In this document: piece after piece, positions 50,117 to 63,480 of the stretch
Position numbering within the stretch: position 1 is the stretch's first letter
Layout of the letters: every line of letters begins with the position of its first letter
Assembly: GCA_033239005.1 (NCBI GenBank)
Contig: BSQZ01000029.1
Location: forward strand, 5,435,001-5,499,000
Origin: Lamellibrachia satsuma
Taxonomy: Eukaryota > Annelida > Polychaeta > Sabellida > Siboglinidae
Length of the DNA: 64,000 nt
Direction of reading: 5' to 3'
Notes under the pieces: model-generated
Databases searched by the model: none
What the model saw: only the letters and a program-made list of their open reading frames with translations
Told to the model about the DNA's origin: nothing
Program-made: the position numbers and the translations under genes

Positions 50117-50269
50117 ATGTTGGCCATTCAATTAACAGCGATCTTATCTTTACTGTTGTTTCACGGACTGCGAACAACTTCATCGCAAGACAGCACACAA
50201 CCAAAATCGCGACTCACGTTTGCTTGCGAGCGCAGCTGGCCGCCTTATTGCATGCACGTCCAGTGCTGA
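50117..50269 (+). CDS. Short ORF with signal peptide and three cysteines
   Basis: A 50-codon ORF from ATG 50117: a hydrophobic leader MLAIQLTAILSLLLFHGLRT followed by a short polar segment and a tail FACERSWPPYCMHVQC. An in-frame upstream ATG at 50060 exists, but it would put a Cys-rich polar stretch before the leader. The ORF lies about 960 bp downstream of the intact peptide gene, on the same strand. The aligned regions in units 1 and 3 agree with each other in lacking this start and frame, so the ORF is unique to unit 2 and may be new or fortuitous. No family is recognised; an odd number of cysteines might mean a missing exon or a dimer. Confidence 0.3.
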   Translation: MLAIQLTAILSLLLFHGLRTTSSQDSTQPKSRLTFACERSWPPYCMHVQC

Positions 50270-50529
50270 CGATGTGTTTTACAAAATTGCATCAAAACGA
50301 GAAAGAAACATGAACAGTATACGTGTCGTGGTGTACTATTTATATACCTAAGTGGCTGATATAATTTGAGTAAAAAGAATGATAACGCACAAAAAAATAC
50401 GCAATTACTCCTATGGCCAAGTCTCGCGGGGAACTCAATATGTCGTAAAGCGTTTGCTGCATTGTCACCAAAGATAAAAAAAAAATATTGCATAGTTATC
50501 CGGTAGATGGCCGTATCGTAACTAGCTTG

Positions 50530-51185
50530 GCTGGTTGCGAGTGCGTAGGACAAACCTCAGTATTGGTGCAGAAACATATTGTAAACGTGTTGACGATTGG
50601 TTCACCGCGTCGGCTTTGCTCAAAGTGAAAACACAATATAGTTTCAGGGAGTAATTAAAACAATATTTTTCCAAGAGTGTTTCTATATTCTGGATGAAAT
50701 TTACAAACTGTTACCTAATTTATCCAGAATGATAAAGTACCTACACCCAAATCGATATACTAAGTTCATAATTAGAGATTGACAGTACTGTACACCAAAC
50801 AGAGTGCGTAAGAAACTTGTACTTTCATATTTAGATACATAAAGAAACAGCTCAAAAACATTGTAATATGCATAATGCATACGTATTCAACGACGTTACA
50901 CATCACATGTGAATGTTCCAAGTGGAGTTACATATTCTTACGTTTACTACAAATTGAAGTGGGAATACAGGCCAACTCGATGGGCCAACTCCATGTAGCC
51001 AAGTGCTAACACCTGGTCCATTTACGACTACAGATCGCACCTATAATCATGAATTTGAGGTGAACCCTGAAATGTCAACCGTTTTTGTGTCCGAAGTGTG
51101 TCAGACTCGACACTGCAGGCTCCTAGGGATGGTGTCAATCTCATGCAATAGATGGCGCCACACAATTAGCAGGTTCCACAATAGT
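50530..51185 (+). pseudogene. Internally deleted LINE copy
   Basis: The left part (about 50540-50740) matches the 5' region of the LINE at 60085-60420 (ttcaccgcgtcggctt, ctatattctggatgaaat). The right part (51120-51185) matches the LINE 3' end (atggcgccacacaattagca, read against gtgtggcgccatctcttgca on the other strand). The coding middle is lacking. Confidence 0.5.
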
Positions 51186-51212
51186 GGCTCCACTTGGAGC
51201 CACTATTGCGGC
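51177..51212. repeat. Palindrome caatagtggctccac / inverted
   Basis: ccacaatagtggctccact is followed directly by its reverse complement, ending ggagccactattgcgg. The word caatagtggctcca also appears at 18745, 23672 and 62655, each time beside a LINE 3' end and/or a THAP-type element, so this looks like two ends joined head to head. Confidence 0.7.
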
Positions 51213-52140
51213 AAATGTCGGGTGGAGCACACCAGAACCAGTATAGTTAAAGGGAATAAAAACAACGATTGCTTGAAATCATATTATATTAGATTATATC
51301 TTGCAGTATATTTCCATTTCCACAACACCGAACAATTTATTAGAATTCAATTAACTAATAATTCCAAATAATAACAACACCGAACAATTTATAATTAATA
51401 ATTCCAAATAATACTCTGCTCTACCCATAGAGATATCATATATGCTATTTAACAAGATTTAACAAGATTTGCCATCCAAGCCAAAGGCACAGATAGCAAG
51501 TGGACAAGGAAGCAATTGGCTTATCGAGAGTCCAACAATGTTCATCTACTTATAACCCGCCCTCCTGAGATATGTGTCAACTTTGTTTTTAAACATATTC
51601 ACGCTGCTAGCAGTTACACAATATGTAGACAATTTGTTCCATTCATTTATTGTCCTCTGTGAGAACGAGTTGTCCTCTGTGAAAACGATTTTTTAATATT
51701 AATATACATCTCAATGGTTCTACCGTGCTACCTCAAGTATGCATATTTCCCTGGCGATTATCGGCATGCTTTGATGTGATGTCATTGGTGACATGGAAAC
51801 GCAACGAGACTGCGATTTTCCATTCATTCACCTATGCTTACATCGATAGTGGTTGTTCCGAACCGAGCGTTTGATTTATTGTAAGGCATTCGGTTGTAGT
51901 GCAAACACGCAGCTAACTTTGCTAAGGAAATGGCTCGTGAAAATGAATCCTGTAAACTTCAAGTCGACGAAGCACAGTCGACTTCGTCGCCTGACTTCGA
52001 GAAAACTTGGTTAGACGTCGACCCGGAGAAGGTATCAGCCCTGGGTTATCAGGGTGTTACATATATTTGATAGAGGATGATGTGCCAACATTAGTCCCAG
52101 TAATGGAAGTGTGTAATGAACCAGAACGCAGGCAGCGACC
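51213..52140 (+). mobile_element. THAP-type DNA transposon fragment with an inserted CR1 tail
   Basis: 51213-51420 matches 17320-17450. At 51435-51680 a minus-strand CR1-like LINE 3' end interrupts it (ggacaaggaagcaattggct). It resumes at 51720-51920 with a THAP-like start near 51868 (YCKAFGCSANTQ). A further frame (MARENESCKLQVDEAQSTSS and FEKTWLDVDPEKVSALGYQ, about 51930-52065) ends at a TGA, plausibly the linker after a THAP finger. Confidence 0.5.
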
Positions 52141-52149
52141 CGGGCAGCG

Positions 52150-52330
52150 ACGCCCACGTCACTCGGATCGAAGACAAGCAGGCCTCGTAAACGGACTGTC
52201 ACTGACACTGTCAGCGCTTTTAATTTATAATATCCATGAAAACGACCACCTAGAGCCGTCAATCTTCGCTTCATATATCTACCATACATTTACTAATGAT
52301 ACGAGGTAAACATTTTACTCTAACTTCCGT
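52150..52330. mobile_element. MITE end fragment
   Basis: Contains cactgacactgtcagcgc, atgaaaacgaccacctagag and catatatctaccatac; it is the inverse of 39540-39690. It leads into TA repeats as its partner does. Confidence 0.6.
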
Positions 52331-52334
52331 ACAA

Positions 52335-52691
<357 letters not shown>

Positions 52692-52909
52692 ACTTAATGT
52701 GTTAAACCAGGTGGTCGTTTGGCCTTTTTCTATTTGTTAACAGGCGGCATCAATATCAATGTTTTGATATAGCACATTTTGTGTTGAATTTTGCTTGAGA
52801 CAAGAAACCAAACTTTATCAGAATAATATGTACCAGTTTTTTATTTTGTTGAGTTGTTTCCTACTCAGAACACAACGTCGAGTAATGTTTGTAGTAAAGG
52901 CAGGTAGAG

Positions 52910-53587
52910 CATCGTTTCTCAACCGGGGGTCCTCAGCCAACTGGGGGAGGGGGGCGCAGAGAGCTGCCAAGGGATCCGCGAGATGGCAGGGGAAAAGTAT
53001 AGTTTTAATTAAATTACCTGGTATAATAAAAAAAATAAGTTTCTGACCTAACTATGAAACCGACCAACTATAGCCGTCAAACATCTTCTTAACAAAACCA
53101 TAAATGTACTGTCGCATGACAATCGAAAAATAAAAATTAAACGCAAATCTCCACGATTACCATATGCAAGAGTTTCGCAATAGTTTCACAGTGAATCCGC
53201 AACGTGCTGCTATAAGCAGCGCCTCCTTGCGGATTCATTGTGGAGCTTTGCGGCGAACTTGTTGGAGCTGTGCATAGTCAAACGGAGAAGACTATGGAAA
53301 CATTTATTACTCCTCTATCCTCCTCGAAACAAGTGACAGTAAATACAAACTGACATATTGTGACATTCTACTGTGATATTTATTTAATTTAAATATATTT
53401 GTTTGATTAGTTGTAGTTAAAAGGCAGTCTAATGACATTTGCAACAGCGAACAGGGTTTCTATAAAAGCAATAACTGTTGACATTATTGTAGCGATAAGG
53501 CGGGGGGATGCCATGTCGTATGGGGGGTCCCTGAAATGTTTTGTTTGACATATGGGGACTTGGAGGCAAAAAGGTTGAGGACCGCTG
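52910..53587. mobile_element. hAT-like nonautonomous element, complete, with target-site duplication
   Basis: Ends read CATCGTTTCTCAACCGGGGG on the left and GGTTGAGGACCGCTG on the right (inverted match over CTCAACC). Perfect 8-bp duplications aggtagag flank it at 52902-52909 and 53588-53595. Unit 1 shows the empty site near 12313-12325 (aggtagaacatggcctgg). It is 678 bp with no transposase. The partner at 40394-41049 shows the insertion predates their separation. Confidence 0.88.
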
Positions 53588-53699
53588 AGGTAGAGTGTGG
53601 TCTGGTTTAGACAACGCTCAAGGAACACTGCTTTTTTTAGCAGACATTATGTCTGCTAAAAAAGCTTTCTCTCAATACGAACATGCCTTACGCGAGGAG

Positions 53700-53940
53700 T
53701 TCTCGTTGTGCTTATTTGGCCACCTCTGAACGATGGTCATGAACCAATTCAGGATAGATGATGGCTGTGGAAATCATGTTTTCTGTCATTCTCATAGCAT
53801 GTCCAGACTATATTAGCTCGGCCTTAAACAGCATAGTAAGTACGCTGTGTGAGTGAGCCCTGTGAAGGACATATGTATTCGATACTTTGTATATCAGCCG
53901 AATTTAGTCAGCGAGCGCAGACACCCTTGGTGTAATATTC
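53700..53940 (-). pseudogene. LINE ORF2 C-terminal fragment, degraded
   Basis: Diverged partner of 48225-48420 (shared ggccacctctgaacgatgg, cattctcatagcatg). Frame is not maintained. Confidence 0.5.
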
Positions 53941-54133
53941 GAAGGCTATGATGTGTCTTTTGTGTGGGACCAAGGGTTCTCCTTCACACATGATTACTGT
54001 TAGCAGAGGCGTTGTTTCTCCTGCAATGCAATTGTTTTCTTTTGATGTTAGCTACAACTTTGCTGAAAATTATAAAATGTCCCGAAAAAGAAGCCAATTC
54101 GTTCAGCTTTCTAGGAAACAAACCTATGAAAAA

Positions 54134-54363
54134 AGTAATACTTCATTTGTGGTGTTTGCTGCTTTGATAATGCATCAAGTAAGCCTTGACTCTGCAACAG
54201 CAGTAAACGCAGTGTTGCATAGCTTTTGACCAGTGTAATTTACATCGTCAAAGGAGGAATCTGCCATTTCATCAACAAAATAAAGTGTTATGTTGGTACT
54301 TACTACAAGTAACTCTGCGGCGGACCCGACAGACGCCGATGGTGCATCAAGTTTGGGTGGTAG
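54134..54363 (+). pseudogene. Six-cysteine peptide pseudogene, unit 3
   Basis: The signal-peptide start ATG is lost (aaacatgaag became aaaaaagtaa), although ttcatttgtggtgtttgct remains. The intron and the beginning of exon 2 with the first cysteine are deleted, so the exon starts at ggaggaatctgcc. The exon 2 frame has an in-frame TAA after YYK, the first cysteine of the terminal pair is Trp (RRRWCIKFGW), and the polyadenylation signal is AATAAC near 54424. The remaining residues (ICHFINKIKC, LCGGP) still show the family pattern. It cannot make the peptide. Confidence 0.8.
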
Positions 54364-55217
54364 TAGTGAACAGGCTGTTCACCGTGAATGTCGCTGTTGC
54401 TGATTTACCAAATTGTTTGAAACAATAACAACGTAGACACGGCTGAATCCACGACGTTATTACCAATTGATGTGATTACACAGAGCTTGTCAGGGCTAAC
54501 GTGTCATGTTACCGTTTTTCTAGGATTCCTGTGAACTTAACAGTACGGTATCGCCCTTAAACACTCGATTGCTTTCTGTAGCCATGCTCGACACAGTAAA
54601 GACGTTTCTCTGAGAATTCACAATAACATATATCTCCTAAAATGCGCCTTATTAGTGGCAAGACGAGGTTCAACAGCTGTTTGCAGAAAGCAAATGCATC
54701 ATAAGCAGTCAACATTGCCTAACCCGTTTTACGCTTTCACATTGCTTACTCGACGACAACGTCTTAATCTCGCTCTCCACGACCTTTGCTATAGAAAATT
54801 GAAATTGGAAAGGTGGTTGATAGCGGAACGTATTTCCAACAACTTTTCGACAACTAATGAAACGTGTCCAGGTGTCTTTCTTCAGCTGTTGCACATGTAA
54901 TATAGACAATACAAAGAGTAAGGTAGCATATCTGATTTGTTTTGTTTAAGTTCTATGTGTAATGCAAGTAGTTATATCTCAAGAATAGTGCCCACTCTTC
55001 GGTCGAGCATTGTCCGAGCTTCAATTTTAAAGTCACTCTGCTATCATTATAATGTGCACGAATCACTGAAGCAGGTTATGCGCTTGTGAAAAAAGTGCAG
55101 GCGATATTTGTCTGGCGATAACTAACAACAAAGATCAACGATGACGTCATCCTCTAAACATATTGTCTCTATTTATTCATAAACATTACACAGAGTAACA
55201 GTGTTTTCCACATAAAC

Positions 55218-55335
55218 GAAATAACGACCGAACGAGCGAGCGAATGAGCGAACGAACGAACCAATGAACCAACGAACGAACCAAAGAACCAACCAATGAC
55301 CCAGAGAACCAAAGAACCATCCAACCAACCAACCG
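55218..55335. repeat. Degenerate GAAC/AACC repeat
   Basis: Irregular gaac, gagc and aacc units in the place of the pure AACC run in unit 1 (15049-15122). This is the unexpanded or decayed state. Confidence 0.75.
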
Positions 55336-55814
55336 AACATGTCATAATAACACACGGTTCGATCGACAATATAATATAAATTTATTGAACGATACTTGGT
55401 TCTATGCACGAGTTACTTCCAAATGTTATCTTGGACGAGGTTGCCAGCCCAATACAGCATTCTGAAGCAACGATTACACAAAACCAAGTATCGTGTTTAT
55501 AAAGTTATTATTTCAGTTGAACACAGTGTTATGTAATGCAATAAAACGGTAATTTACCTGTCATGTGATTTGTCTTAGCAACTGGTTACTAAGATATAAT
55601 TTAGTCTGTTGATCTTGTCGAGTGCAGTTCTGTTTGATTCGATGAAGTACACTTTCTGCATTAAAACCTGCCGTAAATATAAACGAATGGGTCACAATGA
55701 AATATAACAATTGGGAACTTCTGCATTAAAACCTGCCGTTTACATATGACTTTAGTACTCTCTAAAAGTGAGCTTATGCAGTGATCAGCTACTGCAGAGA
55801 GACATCGACAAGAA

Positions 55815-55975
55815 ACAACACAATTAAGCTACTATTAGTCAATTAGAAACGATCTCATCTTTAAAGTTGTCACATGGACTGCGAGCGACTTCATCACAGA
55901 GCAGCACACAAAAAGAGCCGCGACTCGCGTATGTCTACGAGCGCATCTAGCCGCAGTATGACAGGCATCTCCAGG
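55815..55975. other. Unit 3 counterpart of the 50117 ORF, not open
   Basis: Reads ctactattagtcaattag at the start region, like unit 1, and lacks both the ATG and the continuous frame. Confidence 0.6.
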
Positions 55976-56345
55976 GATGACGCGGTGTTTTACGAACCTG
56001 CGTCAAAACAATAAAATATAAACTGTTTACGTATCGTGGAATATTATTTATATGATTGTTTTGTCATACGCCGAAGCAATCGCGCATCTACAGGAAAGTA
56101 TGCCAACGAGTGCTCGATCGCGTTAGAAATGGTTCATGTTGTGTGTTCTGTTAAATATGAGTAAGCATTACTTTTAACACGGCGTATTCTTTATTGACAC
56201 GGTAACTCGTTATATGTCTGCGGACTAACATAGAACTCGCGTTGTTGTGGATTGTTCTACGTATGCACTGTTTTCCACCTGTGGCGTCACGGGTTATTTC
56301 GGGTAGCTGCTATTGCATACGTGGGCATATATTATTGTGCTTATT

Positions 56346-56467
56346 TGTGGAGTCGTGACTTCAATGGTTATTAAATGTGTCACAATTGGTTTGTCTTAAA
56401 CAATGCGCCACATTGTTTAAGACAAACCAATTGTGGCACATTTAATAATCTTTGGAGTCACGACTTG
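56346..56467. repeat. Long palindrome at the end of unit 3
   Basis: The arm ttattaaatgtgtcacaatt plus ggtttgtcttaaacaatg is repeated inverted after about 10 bp. Imperfect pairing extends out to gtcgtgact on each side, giving arms of about 56 bp. Unit 1 has only the left arm (about 16985-17030). Homology to unit 1 ends here. Confidence 0.85.
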
Positions 56468-56469
56468 GC

Positions 56470-57110
56470 GCTACACCGTCAACGACATTTCAAAAACTGT
56501 TCATAGCCACCATGCCAAAAGCTATTAGTATCATTCAATCGCATGCCAGTTCGCGATCATATTTGCATACAAACCTCTCTTCGGGAAATCGACGAAACCA
56601 CTGTTTTATATTTACGTCAGTGAACTAAGTCTGCCAAATATTGGCATAGCCATATGTCAGGTCAAGGCCGTTGACATGAAATGTAACTTCGAGCGCACAA
56701 GGATTGGACGCCATCTCAAACCACGATGCAAATGTCTCCGTTGCACCATATAAACTATTAATCAGTAAGTTTCCAATGCGTATTCTAAATATTAAAATTT
56801 GCAATTTCGACAATGTATTGATAATCCCCAATCACTGACACAATTCTGATATTCGTGAGCGAACGCGCATCGTGGATCGCGAACCAGATCCGATTTTCGC
56901 CCATTGGCATTGTCAGCAACGGCCTTACCGGCTTACTTCAGCATTAAACAGCATTTTACTTTCACGAATAAAATTCATATTGAGATGTTTAATAAATTCA
57001 TAATAATGAATATTCCAAAAAATTAAACAGTAAAGAATTGATACTCTGCCATTTGGCAGCTTCTTTTTAGTGCAATAGCTTATTCACGCTGACACATACA
57101 TAATATCAAA
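56470..57110. other. No recognisable gene
   Basis: Unassigned AT-rich DNA. The 68-codon minus-strand ORF at 56831-56625 has no domain. Confidence 0.4.
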
Positions 57111-57119
57111 GAGAGGGAC

Positions 57120-57618
57120 AGGGGCCCTGACAGGTCACTTTTAACTGCAATTAGCAACAGCATTCCTCTGTTGCACGGGTCTGTCTTCTGATCAATTGTA
57201 GCCCCAGCTGGTATCAGGTAACCAACACAGCTAGCTGCTAAAGTGTGCTGTTTCAACGTTTGTGTGACATGAGAAGATGGGGGTTCACAAGTTAGATGGC
57301 TTCATCAGCTAGGCATCAGATGTCTTTGTTAATTTTACTAAGGGCAGTGCTAAGTTGTATTACATCTGACCAGTTTCCCTGAGAGGCTACTACTAGTACT
57401 GGACTGACCCTCTACCTACTCAGATACAATCACATCTGCGTATACATATTCTGTTGTACAATCTAGCTCCTCCCATAACCCAGTGGAACAGGTCGATAAA
57501 AAGACAGATTGTGCCTCATCATTAATTAAGTTCTGTATTTAACTAAAATCATTTGATATTGTGAGCGCTCATTAAAGTAACGTAATTTTCCAATCATCCA
57601 AGTGAGCACCGTATTCAA
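57120..57618 (+). mobile_element. Possible solo or 5' LTR
   Basis: The segment ends ...gtattca, and one base later reads tggtggcagac, which matches for nine bases the primer-binding site expected for a Leu tRNA ending TGCCACCA. A cattaaag word lies about 50 bp before the end. The left boundary is uncertain (a tgacagg near 57128). No gag or pol follows. Confidence 0.3.
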
Positions 57619-57739
57619 TGGTGGCAGACTGACTGACCAGCTAAGGCTGTCTGGGAGCACATTGTTATAGGCAGAGTGGTTGCAAAACAGTTGTCAGTTG
57701 TGTAATTTATATAATATTACTCATAGTTTTTTATTTCTA

Positions 57740-57895
57740 AATGTTGTGCTTTTACTTCTACTTTTACTTCAAATACTTTTCAAAAGTAGTTTTACTTTTT
57801 ACTCAAATACTTTTTTTACAAAGTAATTTTACTTTTACTCAAGTAGTTTTTAGGTGAATTACTTTTACTTTTACTCAAGTACAAAATTAAGTAAT
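57740..57895. repeat. ttttactc-rich repeat
   Basis: Repeated words ttacttttactcaagtagt and tacttttactcaagtac over about 150 bp. It ends in a TA microsatellite. Confidence 0.7.
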
Positions 57896-57902
57896 TCAGT
57901 CA

Positions 57903-58440
<538 letters not shown>

Positions 58441-58444
58441 CACT

Positions 58445-58773
58445 GAAACCACATACACGGGGCTAACCGATAACGTTCTGACGTTGTAACAATGAGACGT
58501 CTGATGTTTCGTCGAAGTCACACGTTGGTGATGTAGGGAAGAGTAGAGAAGTTCTAAGAATAATCAACTGTAGATTAGCAGGGATGATATAAATAGGGTG
58601 TATAAAAATACGGCGAAGGCAAGTACGTCGAATGTCGACAGACTGTGTTTGAAGTGCATGTGGCTTAAGTTTCCTTCAATGGTTTAGAGGTTTCGCCCAA
58701 AATTTTTTTCGAAAATATATTGCGAAGTAAATAAAATTAACGGAGTAAAAAGTCGCGTTACCTTAGATAAAAC

Positions 58774-58775
<2 letters not shown>
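58445..58775. other. No recognisable gene
   Basis: Unassigned sequence before a long TA block. Confidence 0.4.
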
Positions 58776-59610
<835 letters not shown>

Positions 59611-61032
59611 AAGTAGAGGATCGAAGTCAAAGGCTACAGGCGTCGCTAAGCTGCTCCGAAAGAGCCGAATTAGAAGATGATTCTGCGGTATCACTTGCCA
59701 CTAGCGGTTCGAAATATTAACATTTTAATTTGTATTCCGGAAAACTGCCATCGCCACCACTCGCCATTATGACACGGATGAAACTTTACTGAAGCAGTGC
59801 ATATAAATTAATGACTGAATGTAAACGAATGTCACAAGTGACATCACAAAACCAAGCGATCGCCCATCTCATCAACTTCGAATTTTACGCGCGCTTTCCG
59901 AGTTAGACGCAGTAAATATCTCATTTTATCTAGACATTTTTGTCTGTTAAATGTGTATGTTGGCATACAGTACATAATGTATTTAAATTGTGTGTACTCA
60001 CCGATAAAGCATTTAAGATAGTGCCTTGCTTTTATTCATTTTAATATAGATGAGGTTGATGACGAAAGTAGTTTTGCTGGTTCCGTGTGCGTGGGACAAG
60101 TCGCACTATTGGCGCAGACACATGTTGTAAACCTGTTGATGATTAGCTCACCGCGTCGGCTTCGTTCACATAAATAAACAACATTGTATTCATGCTTTCT
60201 TCCAGACTCAGTAAGTCACACATTGTCATCATATATGTGAATCTGAGGTCCACGTGTTATTGTTATGCAAAAACTGAAATAATACATACTATATGTTGCT
60301 GAATACAAGTTATATTTACGCAGTTGTTTGTCACATATTCAGACATTGTATTTTTTTACGATATGGTTTAAGTATTCTGGATGAAATTCGCAAATTGGTA
60401 GCTAAATGATCTAGCAAGCAAGGACATCAGTAAGGACGTGGTGAGAGTGGAGAGATGGCAAAGGAGGATCATAGTTGCATGGATGATAGTTAACAAACAA
60501 CGTGTGCGCCTTATGTCAGTGTATGGACCTCAAACAGGAAGGGCGGAGACAGCGAAAAAGGGCCTTCAGGGAAATGCATAAGAGAATGATGGGATAGGAG
60601 GAAGCGCATGTGATCATGTTGATAGCTGAAGATTTTAATGGATATGTTGGTTCAGCAATGATGGCAGAAGAAGAATCGATCGGGGGATTCGGATTGGGAA
60701 AAAGGAATCGAGAGGGTTGAAAGCTGGTAAATTTCTTTATTAGAAACGGGCTGGCCGTGGCAGGAACGTTCTTCAAGAAGTGGAAAAGCCACACCGGATT
60801 GAAGTGGCCAGAATAAAACAGAACTCGACTTGTTGGTAGTGAGAAGGCAGCATTTGTGGAGGGTGAGGGACTTCAAGATCCTGGCTGGTGAACATGTGAC
60901 CGCATAACACTAGCCTTTGTTTTTGTTGGGCATATTCAGAAGAGGAGAGGGGATAATGTAGTAGGCGAAATATCATTAAATGGTGGAAATGCAGTGGGCA
61001 CACAGCCGTCGCTTACAAATGGAGGTTGACAG

Positions 61033-61335
<303 letters not shown>

Positions 61336-61717
61336 GCCACGGCAACGTTGAGGAGGATGGGTGTTCCTGGATGACGTGAGTATGGTCGAGGGAACATATA
61401 TATGAAGAGACAACAGGTAGAGTAGTGAGCGGACCTGGAATATCGGATGAATTCAGGGTGGACATGAGCAGGAGGAGAGCCATAAACCAAATGTTGTTCC
61501 TCGCAGTAGTGTAGGTGATCAGGGACATTCTCCACAAGTTGATATACGTTGATAACCTGGCAGTAGTGGCGGGCAGTGGGGCAGACCTTCAAGAACGGTT
61601 GGTAGACATGGGCTGAAAGTCTAGAGAAGACGGAGCTTAGGGTCGGGCAGCAGCTTAGGGTCGGGCAGCAGACAAAATATCTAGATATAAGAATGGATGG
61701 AAAAAAACTTAACCAAC

Positions 61718-61719
<2 letters not shown>

Positions 61720-61806
<87 letters not shown>

Positions 61807-61815
61807 TGTGTGTGG
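61720..61815. repeat. (TG)n/(CGTG)n microsatellite inside LINE copy A
   Basis: TG run, then about 16 CGTG units, then TG again, within the ORF2 C-terminal region. CpG-containing tetranucleotide runs of this length are unusual in AT-rich DNA. Confidence 0.95.
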
Positions 61816-62069
61816 AACGGCTTGCAGGAACGGCGGCACGGAGACGGAAATTCGCAGCAGAATACAAGTTGCGGCGAATGCATGGAGGAAAGTGGAAGGG
61901 GTGATGGGAGATAGACATATATATCGAAAGCTAAAAGGAAAGGGGCTTAGCTCTTTTGTACGCCAGCCTACCTGTACGGCATAGAGACCATAGCGATGAC
62001 AGAAAAACAAAAGGAGAAACTGCGTGTTTGTGAGAATAACTGAGTGAAAAGAATAGACAAGCGAAGACA

Positions 62070-62645
62070 AGGAAGGCGACTTATCCCTCTCTTGGCGGGG
62101 GGACGGTTATCGGACGACACGTTCCTTTTCAACGTGATACATTGTTAATAAGTGGACAGACTCCCCTTTGTGTAGTGTGTTCGCTGTGTGTCTGACACAC
62201 ATCAGATTGCCCATTTTCACCCTACACGGTAGTTGTGTTTCTCACACAAACAGAGAAAAGGCTGGGCAGACACACATAAAACATTCTGACGCTCGCTTCG
62301 AAACAACCGCTATCCCTGTAAACATGGGTGAATGAACGGATATTCGCAGTCTCGCTGCCCTTCCTTGTCAACAATGACGTCACATCAAAGCTTGCCGATA
62401 ATCGCGGGGAAAAGGTGCATAATCGAGATAGGCCGGTAGAACCATAGAGATGCATGTTAACATTCACATTGTCATTATGTCTACATTGATAGAACAGATT
62501 ATTATTTTGAATTATTAAATAACTGAATTCTAATAAATGTTTCGGTGTTGTGGAAAAGGAAATATACGGAAAGATGTAACATAATGTGTTTTATTGTTGT
62601 TTTTATTTCATTTAACTTTACAGGTTCTGGTGGGCTCCATTCGGC
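62070..62645 (-). mobile_element. THAP-type DNA transposon fragment
   Basis: Near-collinear with 23070-23660, including the stretch around gccgataatcgcggggaaa and the THAP-like start with broken frame on the minus strand near 62283. Ends ggttctggtgggctccattc. Confidence 0.5.
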
Positions 62646-62646
62646 A

Positions 62647-63480
<834 letters not shown>

